Position numbers and translations under genes: made by a program
NCBI GenBank assembly: GCA_017590115.1
Contig: JAGGNK010008781.1
Location: forward strand, 6,675,371-6,739,370
Origin: Montifringilla adamsi
Taxonomy: Eukaryota; Chordata; Aves; Passeriformes; Passeridae
Length of the DNA: 64,000 nucleotides
Reading direction: 5' to 3'
Part shown: piece by piece, positions 35,101-46,640 of the stretch
How positions within the stretch are numbered: the first letter of the stretch is position 1
Layout: each line of letters starts with the position of its first letter
Notes under the pieces: model-generated
Seen by the model: only the letters and a program-made list of their open reading frames with translations
Databases searched by the model: none
Told to the model about the DNA's origin: nothing

Positions 35101-38100
35101 GAAAATGGTTTTGGGAAGCAGATAAGCACTGGCTGAGATCAGGTGTGTGTTTGTACTAGTGGAGCTGAACAAAGAGTGCTTTGATAGAGCTGTATTTCTT
35201 CATTAATTACTTCCCTGTTATAAAGGCTAGATCTCCTGGCTGTAGCCCAGGTAGATGTGAAATATCCACCACAAAATGCTGCAGCAGCAATGCAAAAGAA
35301 GTACACTTAGGTTTATATGAGACAGATAAAATGAGCCCTTGAAAACACAATGTGCCTGATGCAAGCCCTGTCCCTATAGCTGGTGTTCATACTTGGTGAC
35401 CTTGCACACCAGAAGGATTTGCTGCCATGCATTGTGACTCCAGTTCCACCCCGGACTTCTTCATTTCAACACAAAAGAACTGAATGCTTTACAGTGGCTA
35501 CTGCAGATTTATGTTAGGATGTGTTTGTAGCAATTGTCTGCATCCACTTCAGTTTGTGGTGTGGTGAAGTGTATTAAAGAACCTGGTCTGCAAGGACTTG
35601 GAGAGATCAGGGAGCAAAGGAAGGGATACAGATGAGGCAATGAATGCTGGCAGTTATCTGAATTTCAATGGAGTTTCTTAGCTGGGACTTCCAGAGCAGT
35701 TGTGAATTTTTCTGTTTGAAAAACTCGAGACAAATCTCTTCCACTCTTGTACAGCTAAAGAAAATGTTTATATTTGAAGTAAGGGATGAGCAGGTGAAAG
35801 AAAGTGACTCCATTAGTGCCAGCCCTGAGCCATACTGTAATAGAAAGTGTAAAATCATAGAGTCAGTGGTCATGATTGAGAGTCAAAAGGTTACAGGGTA
35901 AAAAAGAAGTGAAAAAAAATAGAGTTCCTTATTTCTGCCTTCTAGTAGTTGAGTTTTCTGTCTGGCCAGCTGCCACAGCCTTAGGACTGCAACCAGCCTT
36001 GAGTATGGAAGGTTTTCTTTTCATTTCCAGTTGATCCCTGAGTTTATATCCCTCCCACTCTAGGATTGATACTAGGCAAATATGTTTTAGAAACATTGTC
36101 AGTGGCTGCTGCTCTCTCCTTGTCTTCCCCAGCACTTGTGCTGTGGCTGCAGCTGGTGGAGCTGGGTGAGCAGAAAGCTGGGATGGGTCAGTTCAGCAGA
36201 GGTTAATGCCACTGGTGTGCCACAAGAGCCCCATATTAAATCTGAACCTTGCAAAGAAGTCTGGAAGCCAGCAGAGCGGGTGGCTGGAAGATTAACTCTG
36301 CACAGGGACACTTTGGGGAGCAGAGCCACAATAGCAGTTTCAGTGCCAGCTTTGTCCCAGCTGCCAGAAGGGATTTTGTCAGGGGAGTCCTCTACCATGG
36401 CACTGCTCCCCCAGCTGCTGGAACAATTGCTTGAGACCACTGGCAGTCAGCATGATTCAAGCAGCCTTCAGGCAGCTTTATTTTACAAGGGCAGCTATCC
36501 AGGTCCAAGGGTTGGCTCGGCCTGGAAGGATGCAGAAGGAAGTTTGCTGTGTTGTACCCTTCCACATCTCTTCTTCATCTGTGTTTAAGGGTCAGGGCTG
36601 GCTTTGTGGTTCATCTGTAGTCACCCCTTGTTGAGTCCATTAATGCTCCTTGTATCTTTAGGTATTGAGTGATCTGACAGGACAGACTGTTTTTTCTTTG
36701 TACATAAAGGTGCCATTTAGTTGAATTAATTACCTAATCTATTGCTAGATGAACTGGGATTTTAGCTGTATGAATTAATAGTGCAAACAAGGAGCGCCCT
36801 TAAAACTTAAACCCCTTTCCTTTTTCTCAAACTGGGTTGCAGCTGTTAGATCCCATTTACAAACCATAAGTAATGGAACTGCTGATAACACAGTTATCAG
36901 TTCCATGTTGGGATTGAACTGCAGGAACCAAACAAGGTTGCTTGCTCAAGCTTCAGTTTCTTCCTTAGACCAGGTAAAGCCTTTCCTTTGCCTTTGTGTT
37001 TTGAAAAATGGGAGCTAGGAGGTATGTTTACCAAAATGGATTTTTGTCCCAATGGGAATAGCCCTCTTTTGCTTTCCTCTGCTTTTTATATGTGAGTATG
37101 TAAATATATGTAAATGTATACAGGGGCTTGGATTTACCCTCTTCGTCTCCCCCTCCCATGTATAATGTATGTGTTAAACACGTAATCATTAATCAACTTT
37201 GTGGGGAGTGGAGACAAGAAGGGCTCTTTGATGATAGATGTATACTTGTGACTGTGCTTGTATGCCTGTTTATTAGGCAGCACAGTGCTATCAAAAGAAA
37301 CTCCAGGTCCCCAAGGATAAGAAACAGCACAGGGAACAAATGAAGAGGAAAAAAAATCCAACCCCTCTTACTGTAAAACCCTCTGTCTTCTACCATCTGT
37401 CTCCTTTTTTGGAATGAAATAAATTGGGGAGAGAGCTTTGAATAAGGTGCTTATTTGTAATGCACTGAAACGCTCATGAGGAGCAGAAGCGAAGTTATGG
37501 TTAATGTTGCCTCTGATGGCTGGGAGTGTTGGAAGCAGGATGACATTATTTCTTTTGTCTGTACATGCTGGAAGTAGTTTAGAGAAAAAAAAGCCTTCAG
37601 GATACCATGCACAAGTGCAACTATTTCTGAGGTTTTAATATCATGTTTGATGTTATGGAAGGCACAAATTAAAGGTGGTCATTGCCCTGAAGTGTTCATA
37701 ATAAAGACAACAAAACCCACAGTGGTTCTTTGTGAGTATCCAGCTCAGAACATGCTTCAGGCTGCTCTCTGTTGCTGGAGGAGGACTTGGGGCTCTGGAA
37801 TTACGTGTCTGGAGATTAAGTTAGAGGCATAGGGATTGACTTCTTTGCATTACTTGCATATAACAGAAAGTCTTGGGACCTCAAAGCTTTGGGCTGGATG
37901 TAGAAAACCAAGCATTTCCTTGGTTGTGCTAGAGGGGAGCTGAGTCTGGTAGAATTGTGCTTATGCTCTTGCACAAAATTATGTTGTCCAGAGTGATAAA
38001 GTTGCAACAGACATGTTTGGGGGGAAAATTAAAAATCCAAAGTATTTAGGTGCATTAGATTATTTTTTGCTTTTCTCATTTACCTTGTGCATACAGGTGC

Positions 38101-41100
38101 CTATTTTGAGAAGTATCTAGTCAAATAGATAATTGAAGTGAGCATAAGAAGTGGCTTTGGCTCACTGGGTGTAGGACTGCTGCACGGTTTGCTTTGTGCT
38201 CTTGCAGAGCCGGGCAGGACTCACCAAGGTCTGACTGGGAGCGCTGGAGTGCGTAGGCAGCAGCAGTCCCAGCTCCATCAGCCATCTGCTCCCAGTCCAG
38301 GAGCCTGCAGCAGCCAGGGCACAGGGGAAGGGCTTGCAAGTGTGTTCGTGGGGAGCAGCAGCAGTGAGACAAACGGGAGGCAAACAGGAAAGCAGAATTC
38401 CATTTTCTGCAGTCTGCTCGATGTAGAGAAGCCGATGGATTGGCTGCAGCATGCCAGGTTCGTCGAGGTGTATCTGGTATTGTTTGAGCAAAGGGAAAAA
38501 AAACAATAAAATCCCAGGAAGGTTATACTCATCAACAGAGACATACATTTGCTTTGCACTAAGCTAGGCTTTCTTTATGATAACATACCCTCATCCATTC
38601 TGGCTATTTTTCTTTATTTTCTATTGATTTCCTTCTCCAATTTGCTAGAGTCATCACTTCCAAATTGTTTTACAGATAAGCTGAAAGCCACAGAAGTTCA
38701 AAAATTTTCTAAACTGTTGACTCAGATCTATATTTTTGGTTTTTGGAGGTCTTTCCACCATTTTATTTTTCACAGGAGGAATAAACAAAGCTTTGGTTTA
38801 GGAAAGTGCTTCAGCTACAGTGAGATTAAGCACATACATGGAGTTAAGCATTTGATCAAGTGCTTTTCTGATCACACTTCCTAGAAAATTGATGTCCCTT
38901 CCACTGCTCTTGCTAAGTTAATCGGGAGATGCTGAGGTCTGATCAGAGCCTTTTGTGCATTTTCAAGATAGTGTCTCTGGAGGATCATTACACACATCCC
39001 TCTGCAGAGACTACAAGGAGATTGTCACCAGGAAAGTGTTAGTCACTGTGTATTAACATGCAGGATTATTCTGCCTCTTTCTTCACTGTAAGCTTTTCAT
39101 CTCCTTACTAAGCAAGCACAGTCATGTCTGGGCTAAAATCACAAAGGTTTCTTACAATGCTCCATTTGTGCTTCCAGTTCAGATATAAACTCTGGTGAAA
39201 TGAGTTGGTAGTGGTTGTGGGGCTTGGGAAGAGAGGCAGGGAAAGGGCAGTGGCTTCAGCCTCTCCTGCCACAAAGAGCCCAAAGGGAGATGAGCCAGGA
39301 CCAAGGCACAGGAGCCCAGCACTCAGCTGCTGGAGGTGCAGTTGTCAGGGGGGTTTAATGCCCTGGATGGAGTTGTTGATGCCTTGGCCAACGAGCAGAT
39401 GGTCAGCCAAGGAAGGGTCGAGTACAGCTTGCTCTCCTGTTCCTTCCAAAAGCATCTCCCATGCAAAGTGGTGGTTGAACACACACCAGTGATGTTCCTC
39501 CTCCAGCTGGACAGCTTTCCTGCCCAGAGCCATGGCCGTGCCTATGGCAACAACAAGGCAAGCCATGTCTTTGAGTGTGCTGGAAACTCTCCAGCTGGTG
39601 GCTGAGCATGGCAAGCATTAGTCAGCGACTGAAAAAACGTTTGCCCCTCAGACATCACCATGAAGGGAGAAGAGCAAAGCCAGACCAGTGGTGCTCTGCA
39701 TATTCACAGATCCATGAGCGGGTACAGTAGAGAGTTTTAGAACACAAAACAGACAGACATCTATCTCTCGCCGCAGGCAAATGAAACTTTATGGGTGAAA
39801 TTGTACTGGTGTATGTGGAAAATTAACCTAGTAATTGCCCTGCAATTGTGCCTCATCAAAGCAACTGCTGTTAGATGGTGTGTCCTGCTACACCACCTTC
39901 CCAGTAAGCGTCATGCATCTACACTTGCAGCCTTCCATCCTTCTTGAGAACTGCCCGACTCCAAGTGGAGCAGAGCCATGTTTTTGTTGGAAATAGCTGG
40001 TTACTGATACAAGCCAATTACTGGAGATGTTTCTTATAGTTTGTGCGTGAGGAAATGGCCTGGGTTTGTGGTCAGCAGTTGGCATGGTATGCATTTGACT
40101 GCTTTAATAGTTTTTGCAACCCCACCCAAATACTCACTGTAGTACAAAAGAAATAAATTTGGAAGAGCTGCTTGGGTGTAGCTGATCACATATTCACCCT
40201 ATTAGCTTCAGCTGGCCTGTAGAGTTCTTGTACCCAGAACATTAAGAACACACAGCTTTTTGAAATAAAACTAGCTGTTCCCTATGTCAGATCAGTTCAT
40301 GTCTGTACAGATGATTTCTCAACTGGAATTGCCAGTAACATCATTGGCAAAGGGTCTGAATGACATTTTTTGTCCATTTAGGTTTGGGGCATTTTTTCAT
40401 TTTGTCTCTCTGTATTCATAAAGGAAAAATTGCAAAGAAAAGAGTCAAAGGAAAGTCAAGAGGCATTGTACAAGAAGGAAAAGATTATAGCAGGGAGGCA
40501 TAATGTATTGGAAGTGAAAGACTGTTCCCATCTATTGGGAATTTTCTCAAGAATGTGAATGTACACATCTACTAGAAGAATGGGGAAAGAAGGGCTGACA
40601 CTTTGTGGGGTTCAGACAAAAGAATATAGATCCTTTTCCCTTTGCATCAAGTGGTCCATGGAAATTAAATTGTCCTCTAAATGCAGGGGGGAGTTCCTGT
40701 CCAGAATGGATCACAGCATGGTGGTGACTGTAAAGAGAGTTTCTCTTCTACTACCCCTCTCCACAGGGCATTTGCTTGAAGAGCATAATTAGGATGTGCA
40801 TCTGAAAAAATACACCGCCAGACAGAGATACAGTAACACACTGGAACTCAAGTGTATTTTAGTCTGCTGCAGACAATAGAAAAACTGAGATGACACTGGC
40901 TAAACTTACTTCCCATAAACTTTCTCTCACCATTTCTTCACATACTTTGGCTTATTCACATACAGACCTCTTTCTGTAATGGAGAAAGTTGGGTTGTTTA
41001 AATGCCATGAAAGCAGTTTGATTTAAGAGGAAGTTTTAAAAAGAGAACGAAGGCCTGGCTGGTGAGGCCAGGAAAGCTTTTCGTGCTTTGGACAGAGGGC

Positions 41101-41929
41101 ACAAAGAGCCTGGGTGACTCTGCTGGCCCAGGTTTTACAGTGTGGCTGTTGGTGCCACAGCTGGTTTCTCAGAGCTGGGAGGTGCTGAAGGGAGTTTGTT
41201 GTTGGCCAAGTTAGTGTTAGATTGCGAGGGGTGGCGAGATGCAGGAACTGAGAGTCTTTTAGGATTTTTGGAGACAAGGATGAGAAGATTGTTTGTGAAA
41301 GCAACTGGAATGGGGCATGGAAAAATCCAGGAAGGCTGTTTTACCCACGGGTGAAACTCTCTCTTTGGTTTGGACTATAGCCAGTGGCACAGAGTAACAG
41401 AAACTTTTGAATTCATGCATCTGCTGCCTGGCCAGTCCTCGCTGGAGGCTCAAATGGAGCTGCCTGTTCTGGAACCATTTTAGCTGGAATCAGCTCCCAG
41501 AAGAAGGTCGTTAATAACTCATGTCTCATCATCCCTCTCCTCCTTCACTCCACTCCCTAAAAACTGGGCTGGGAGGCTGTGCAGGAATTTGGGCTCTCCC
41601 GGGCAGGCCAGCAGCAAGGTGACAGGCTGAGGTCATCTGCTAAAGCCATCGCTGTCCTGCAGAGCACAGCCTGCACTTTCTGCCTGTTTTAGTGCTTTAA
41701 ACAGGGCTGTGCATTCAGCAGTTATTTGTATAAGCATCCTCCAGGCATTTGAAAAAGACTTCTGTTTTCCAGAGAAGTGGAGGAGAGGGGCCAGAAGGAA
41801 CTACATGGGGCAGAGTGGGGGAGCAGCCAAAATAGAGAGGTTTGGGTGAGCTCAGGGGGTGGCTGTGGGCAGACACAGTGCTGCACACAGGCTTGATCAG
41901 GCTCCCCCACACCTGGTATTAAATCAGAG

Positions 41930-42300
41930 AAAAGCCTTCCACCTTCTGGTGCTGGGAGTTATGCTTTTTAGAGCCGAGTTCGACAGTTGTTATTGCAATT
42001 TTGTGGTGCTCTTTTGATTTACAGCTGTTTTTACGACCATTGAGGCAGCCACAAATCGAGGAAATCTCATAAAACAGAGAGTAAACGTCTCCTTCACAAC
42101 CCAGGCAGAGTTTTGGCATCCGTGCTTATTCCATAGAGCAGGATGTGTAAACAATATTGTGTCCCCTGAGTGGCTGATATCAGTACAGTTAAGTGGTAAC
42201 AGCTTGAAAAATGCATTTCTCGTATATTGGTGGTAAAATTCGAAATGGGCCCCCAGGCTAAAGTAAATTGGTGACATTTTGCAGCAGAAAGGGGGGGAAG
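41930..42300. promoter_or_regulatory. Candidate enhancer with FOX/SOX palindrome
   Basis: TGTAAACA (forkhead site) at 42146-42153 overlaps ACAATATTGT at 42151-42160, a perfect palindrome made of two facing SOX half-sites. The surrounding 350 bp have TATTGCAAT, CTTTTGAT, GATTTACAGCTG and TGGCTGATATCAG motifs in unique sequence. It is the clearest composite site in intron 2. The regulatory role is inferred from motif structure alone. Confidence 0.37.
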
Positions 42301-44724
42301 AAAAGGGGGGAAAAAAAAAAAAGGGCAGCAATTGGAAATGCAGAGCCCCAGCTTTGAAAGCAGTGGGACTGGAGCCAAAGTTGGATTTATCTGCATTATT
42401 GTAGAATGGAAATAAATGGATCCACCACACTTGTTGCAAAGCATATCTAATTGGAGAAGACAGATTGTATGTTGGCTGCAAATGGGGGACTGCCCCATTC
42501 ACCACCTTCTTAGGCAGAAGATGAGGTCAGTTAATGCCATGTTTAATCAAGGTACAAGAATGAGGGCTTCTTTCTTGATTTGCTGTATAGCACAGGAGAA
42601 AAGCTTGGTGACCCTTTCCTGTAGAAAGTAGGTGAGTGCACTTCACTGCCCTTGAATGAGTGAGGGATAGGAAGCCAGATGTTCTGCAGATGTGAACCAT
42701 AGGCTTCCTGTCATATTTTCTCCTCTTCAGCCTCCATTTGTAGGGAAATTTATACGCTGTCCTTTTCTAAGGTGTTCCTAATCCCTTCTGTTGGATCTTG
42801 AAATATGTGCCCACAGTGGTGTGCCTTCTGTGGAGGGTGAGGGTGTCCACCAGTGGGAGCAGAGCTGTGGGGAACAGCCAATCCAACGGAGACTTTTTTT
42901 CCCTAAAATGCTAAAACACAAAACCTGAGACAGAGGGAGAAGGGTTGATGGGCAGACTTGATAATGAAGTTTAAAGAGTCAATCTAATAAACACCAGAGA
43001 GACAGCTTCTAGAATTTCACCATGTTTTGGGATTACCGCATTCGTATTGTTTACCTAATGAATATTTGATGTTTCCTTCATGGATAGAGTTGCTGTTACG
43101 TGGTGGGGGTGACAGGAGGTGTTGTAGTCCTGTAGCTTCCCCATCTGATTACCCAGGGTCTGCTGAGCATAATGAGTGGGGGTCCAGTCCAGCTCAAATT
43201 AATCTGGTGTCTGTTGGCGAAGGAGAGCCACGAGAAGACCTTGGGCAGCTGTCTGCTTCACAGAACCTGGCAGGGAGTTCTCAAATAAAAAAGCTGTCGT
43301 TCCTTTCCTGGACTCATACTCAGCATCTACTTGCCCAGTTCTAATTAACCTAATGGATGGTGTTAAAACTGGGCATCTGCAAGGGTTCGCAGACCAATAA
43401 TCCAGGTGGTTTGGGAAATAGTTTCCTCATTGGATCAAGAGAGGAGGAGAAGGCAGATGATCATTCATTTTTGTTTGATTTTGCTTTCTGGTGCTGTCTG
43501 AAAAGAGCTAGTCTGAAGATGTTGAGTTAGGAGGTGGCAGTCCTCTATTTCTGCAATTTCCATAGGCAAAATGGGAATGGCCATTCCCCAAGATCATGCA
43601 CACACCCAGCGCTGTTGGTGCTAAAGCTGCAGTGAATGACACTTTTATCCAGAGGTTATTTGTTAAATTCTTTACTGGTGTGTTAATAGAAAGCACTGGA
43701 CAGGAGGTGATTGCACTGTTTGCTTATTAATATCTTCATGTTGGTAACATTTCTATTAAAATGTTACCTTCTGGAGTCATGTTGCTGCATGGGAATCTCA
43801 GCTTCCACACGTTTTACGCTTCAAAGGAAAAATCCAGCTGTGTGTCTTGGTCTCAAGGATTAAACTTGAAAACTTAAATTTAGAAATTAATGTTGACAGA
43901 TGTAGACAGATGTCCAAATTGTCTTCCTTTAAAGTTGTATTAGATTTTAAATCTTTTTAGTGTGAGTCCCCTTGGTTTCTATAATTATTTTGCGTTGCCA
44001 CAGGCACAGAACTGGAGGGCTGCAGCAGGTACTAGCACTGAAGCAGAGGAGAGCAGTCCCTGAACCACAGTCGACCAGCAGAGGCAAATCTCCTAAATCT
44101 CAGTGCTCTTACAGCTCGGAGGGGGCAGGGCCAGCTCTGCTCTGGTATGGCTCACATGACTGTAATATTCATCTTGTAATGAGAATCTCTCCTACACATA
44201 ATTCTGGTGGGAATGAAAATTTCCCAGTAAACCCCTTAGCAAGGTTGCTGAATTAAAAAGAGGAGATACTTCTTAGGTGGTGAAGCCTGCCTGAATCACA
44301 CCATCTCTGCAGGAGCTGCTCCTGCCTGCCAGTGCTCCCGTGCCCAGGCACATCCTGACGCTGCCTGTCAGCTGCTGGTGGGCCAGTGGCCCCATCCAAG
44401 AGCTCCGAGTCTCATGGGATTTGCCTTCACGTTCAGTATGAGCACATCCAGCACGCTGCAGCTGTGGGTGAAGCCAGGGATGTGCTTTGTGTCCAAACTG
44501 AGTCATCTTCTGCATGAAAGGGGAGCCCACTGCAGCAGCCCCATCCTCCTGGGTTGCACAGCTGTGCAAGGAGTGGACCTGGGAAAGAACGGTGCTTTTG
44601 TGCAGCACAGTTATGTGTTTAACATAATAAATGTTTATTGTCCTCTGGAGCAAAGGAGCAATAGGCTAAATTATAGCCCGGGGAGGGAAAGCTAGAATCA
44701 TGAGGTATAGGCTGTTAATTATCT

Positions 44725-44740
44725 TTTTTTTTTTTTTTAG
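44725..44740. repeat. Poly(T) tract ending in TTTAG
   Basis: A run of about 15 T followed by AG looks like a 3' splice acceptor. The following sequence (AGCTGTCATAATG and then C-rich DNA) gives no exon with a good donor and clear frame, so it is recorded as a homopolymer. Confidence 0.7.
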
Positions 44741-44899
44741 CTGTCATAATGTACTGGCGTTTGCCTGCAGCTCCCCCCTCCCACTGCTCCATCACCTCCT
44801 CCACCACCACTATCTCTAAAATATCTGCTTCCCCTACCACTGGGCCCTCCTCCTCCTCTCTGGCCTCCTGCTCTTTCATTTGTAAGGCATCTCTGGCCT

Positions 44900-45240
44900 C
44901 CTGAGAGATTTGTGACTTCTCTCCCAGCAGCCGCTTACGGTGATAAAGGCCCTCAGACTGCCTCTCTCTGATTAATCAGCCCTCGTGCAGCCTCGATAGG
45001 GTGTTAATTTGTAAACTCAGTGGACAGGCAACTGTGATAAGCCTCTGCAGCTGCTGCGTGTCTGCCGGGGGGATGGGCAGATAAGGCTTCAGCCCTGGGA
45101 TGCAGCCAAGAAATATTTTGGAGCAGTGAATTAGAAACAACAACAACAAAAGAGCCTTCTGCAGAGGCACTCCTTTGAGGTTGCTGTGGGTATGACAGCA
45201 AGTTTCAATGGCAGCAGACAAGAGCTGCTTTCCTGATAAG
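44900..45240. promoter_or_regulatory. Candidate GATA/homeodomain enhancer
   Basis: Three GATA-type sites occur within 150 bp: TGATAAAGG at 44941, TGATAAGC at 45035 and AGATAAGG at 45079-45086. They flank GATTAATC near 44,970 and GTTAATTTG near 45,002, with a CAGCTGCTG E-box near 45,050. This is the densest GATA grouping seen in the window. Tissue or factor identity cannot be read from sequence. Confidence 0.38.
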
Positions 45241-46179
45241 CTCCCTGACCCCCCAGGCGCAGGAAAGGGCCAGGTCAGGATTGCATCCACAGTGGGAAAT
45301 TGTGTCAGAGGGATGTGCTGTGTCGCGTGCCATGGTCTGGGCTAGGAGGACAGTGCCATCTTCCCTGTGCCTCATGTGCTCACTGCAGTTAACCTGATGC
45401 TTTTCAGAGAATTTGATGCTGGTTTGTCAGGGCTGTCTGGTATGACATGTCACCTGCAAGGAAGGGATGGACACTAAGGGTGTACAGAACAGCATCAGTG
45501 TCAAATGATTTCTGAGCACCCTTAAATGTTTGCTTTCTGATATGGTTCACATAAAATTCTATATGGCATTCACTGTGTATCCAGTATATGGATTAAAAAC
45601 AAGAATACAACATTTTCCCTAGAGAGCAGACCATGCTGAGTGGTCTAAGACCACAGAGTAGTGCTCTGAGAAATAGCAAAGCTGGGGGTTAAGCTCTGGA
45701 ATACCCAGGCAGATTGGAGAAGGCTGCAGTGATGACAGGCATGTATTCTGTTTGTCTGCTCAAGGAGATTACGTTGAATGTTTCTGGTGTGCTCATGCAA
45801 TTTTCCCTTTTTTATTGATTTGATTATGTTTTCTTCAAAAATTGAAAGGAGGAGATATTTCACTGAATTTTTATCAGTGCTTTGGTTCAGCTGAATCCTA
45901 ATGATCCTGCCATTGTTGGCCTCCCTAATTGTTCTAATATTATCTGACAACATGCAACAGACGATGGAAGCAGTTCCTTCCCTGTCTGCCAATGCAGGTT
46001 GTTATTCAGTTCATTTTTGAACTGCAGCAATCCTCAGACAGACAGTGACCTTTTTATGAAATCAAATGTCTTGCAAAACCCTCTTGGTCTCTGAACTGTG
46101 ATTTATAGCCATTTGTGTTGGAGAAAGCTGCAGGTGGGATTTGGGTGACACATAATTGGTTAAAAGATAAAATAAAATG

Positions 46180-46640
46180 AAGGTTGCCCTGCTGGTACAG
46201 TGATGGCAGGAGCTACAGGAATGAATTGCTTGGCAGTGCAGAGCCTGGCCCTCCTCCTCCCGCCCTCCTCCGTCGCTTGCCAAGTCCTGTCTGGCAGGCC
46301 ATTACAATGATAAATGCAGGTAGCTGGCAAAGACCACAGCTGAGAGTTTGTTCTAGCATGCCAAGCCCTGCTTGGCATTCCCAGTTGGTGCCAGCATTTG
46401 CACTCTTACTCAGTTTGACGGAAACCAGGACATGAGGTGTGAATTTATGTCCGCATCCTTCCAGGAGAGAGTTGGGATAATGAAATGCCAAGACAGCCCT
46501 GGGAGCAGCAGAGTAATTTGGTAGGTACCAAACAACAGTCTGCCACCTGTCATTCGCAGCACAGTCCCTGCTCTCCCCCATCGCTCTTCCTGCAGTGCAG
46601 CCTTTGAATTATAAGAAGTTTTAGATAGTTCTGCAAAGAG
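46180..46640. promoter_or_regulatory. Candidate conserved non-coding block
   Basis: Unique sequence holds CATTACAATGATAAATGC near 46,299, the pair GCATGCCAAGC and CTTGGCATTCCC near 46,357-46,381 (two facing TTGGCA/TGCCAA half-sites, the NFI pattern), CATTTGCAC, and GTAATTTGG. The NFI-like palindrome is the most specific feature. Function is inferred. Confidence 0.3.

Noticed and set aside
35851..35900. AATCATAGAGTCA sequence resembling the end of a minus-strand CR1
   Set aside because: Only about 13 bases resemble it and the neighbouring CR1 3' segments (GGTTTGGGTTGGAAGGG type) are absent.
44710..44760. Possible acceptor after a T15 run, suggesting an extra exon
   Set aside because: No donor in a plausible position and no clear open frame follow; poly(T) plus AG occurs often by chance.
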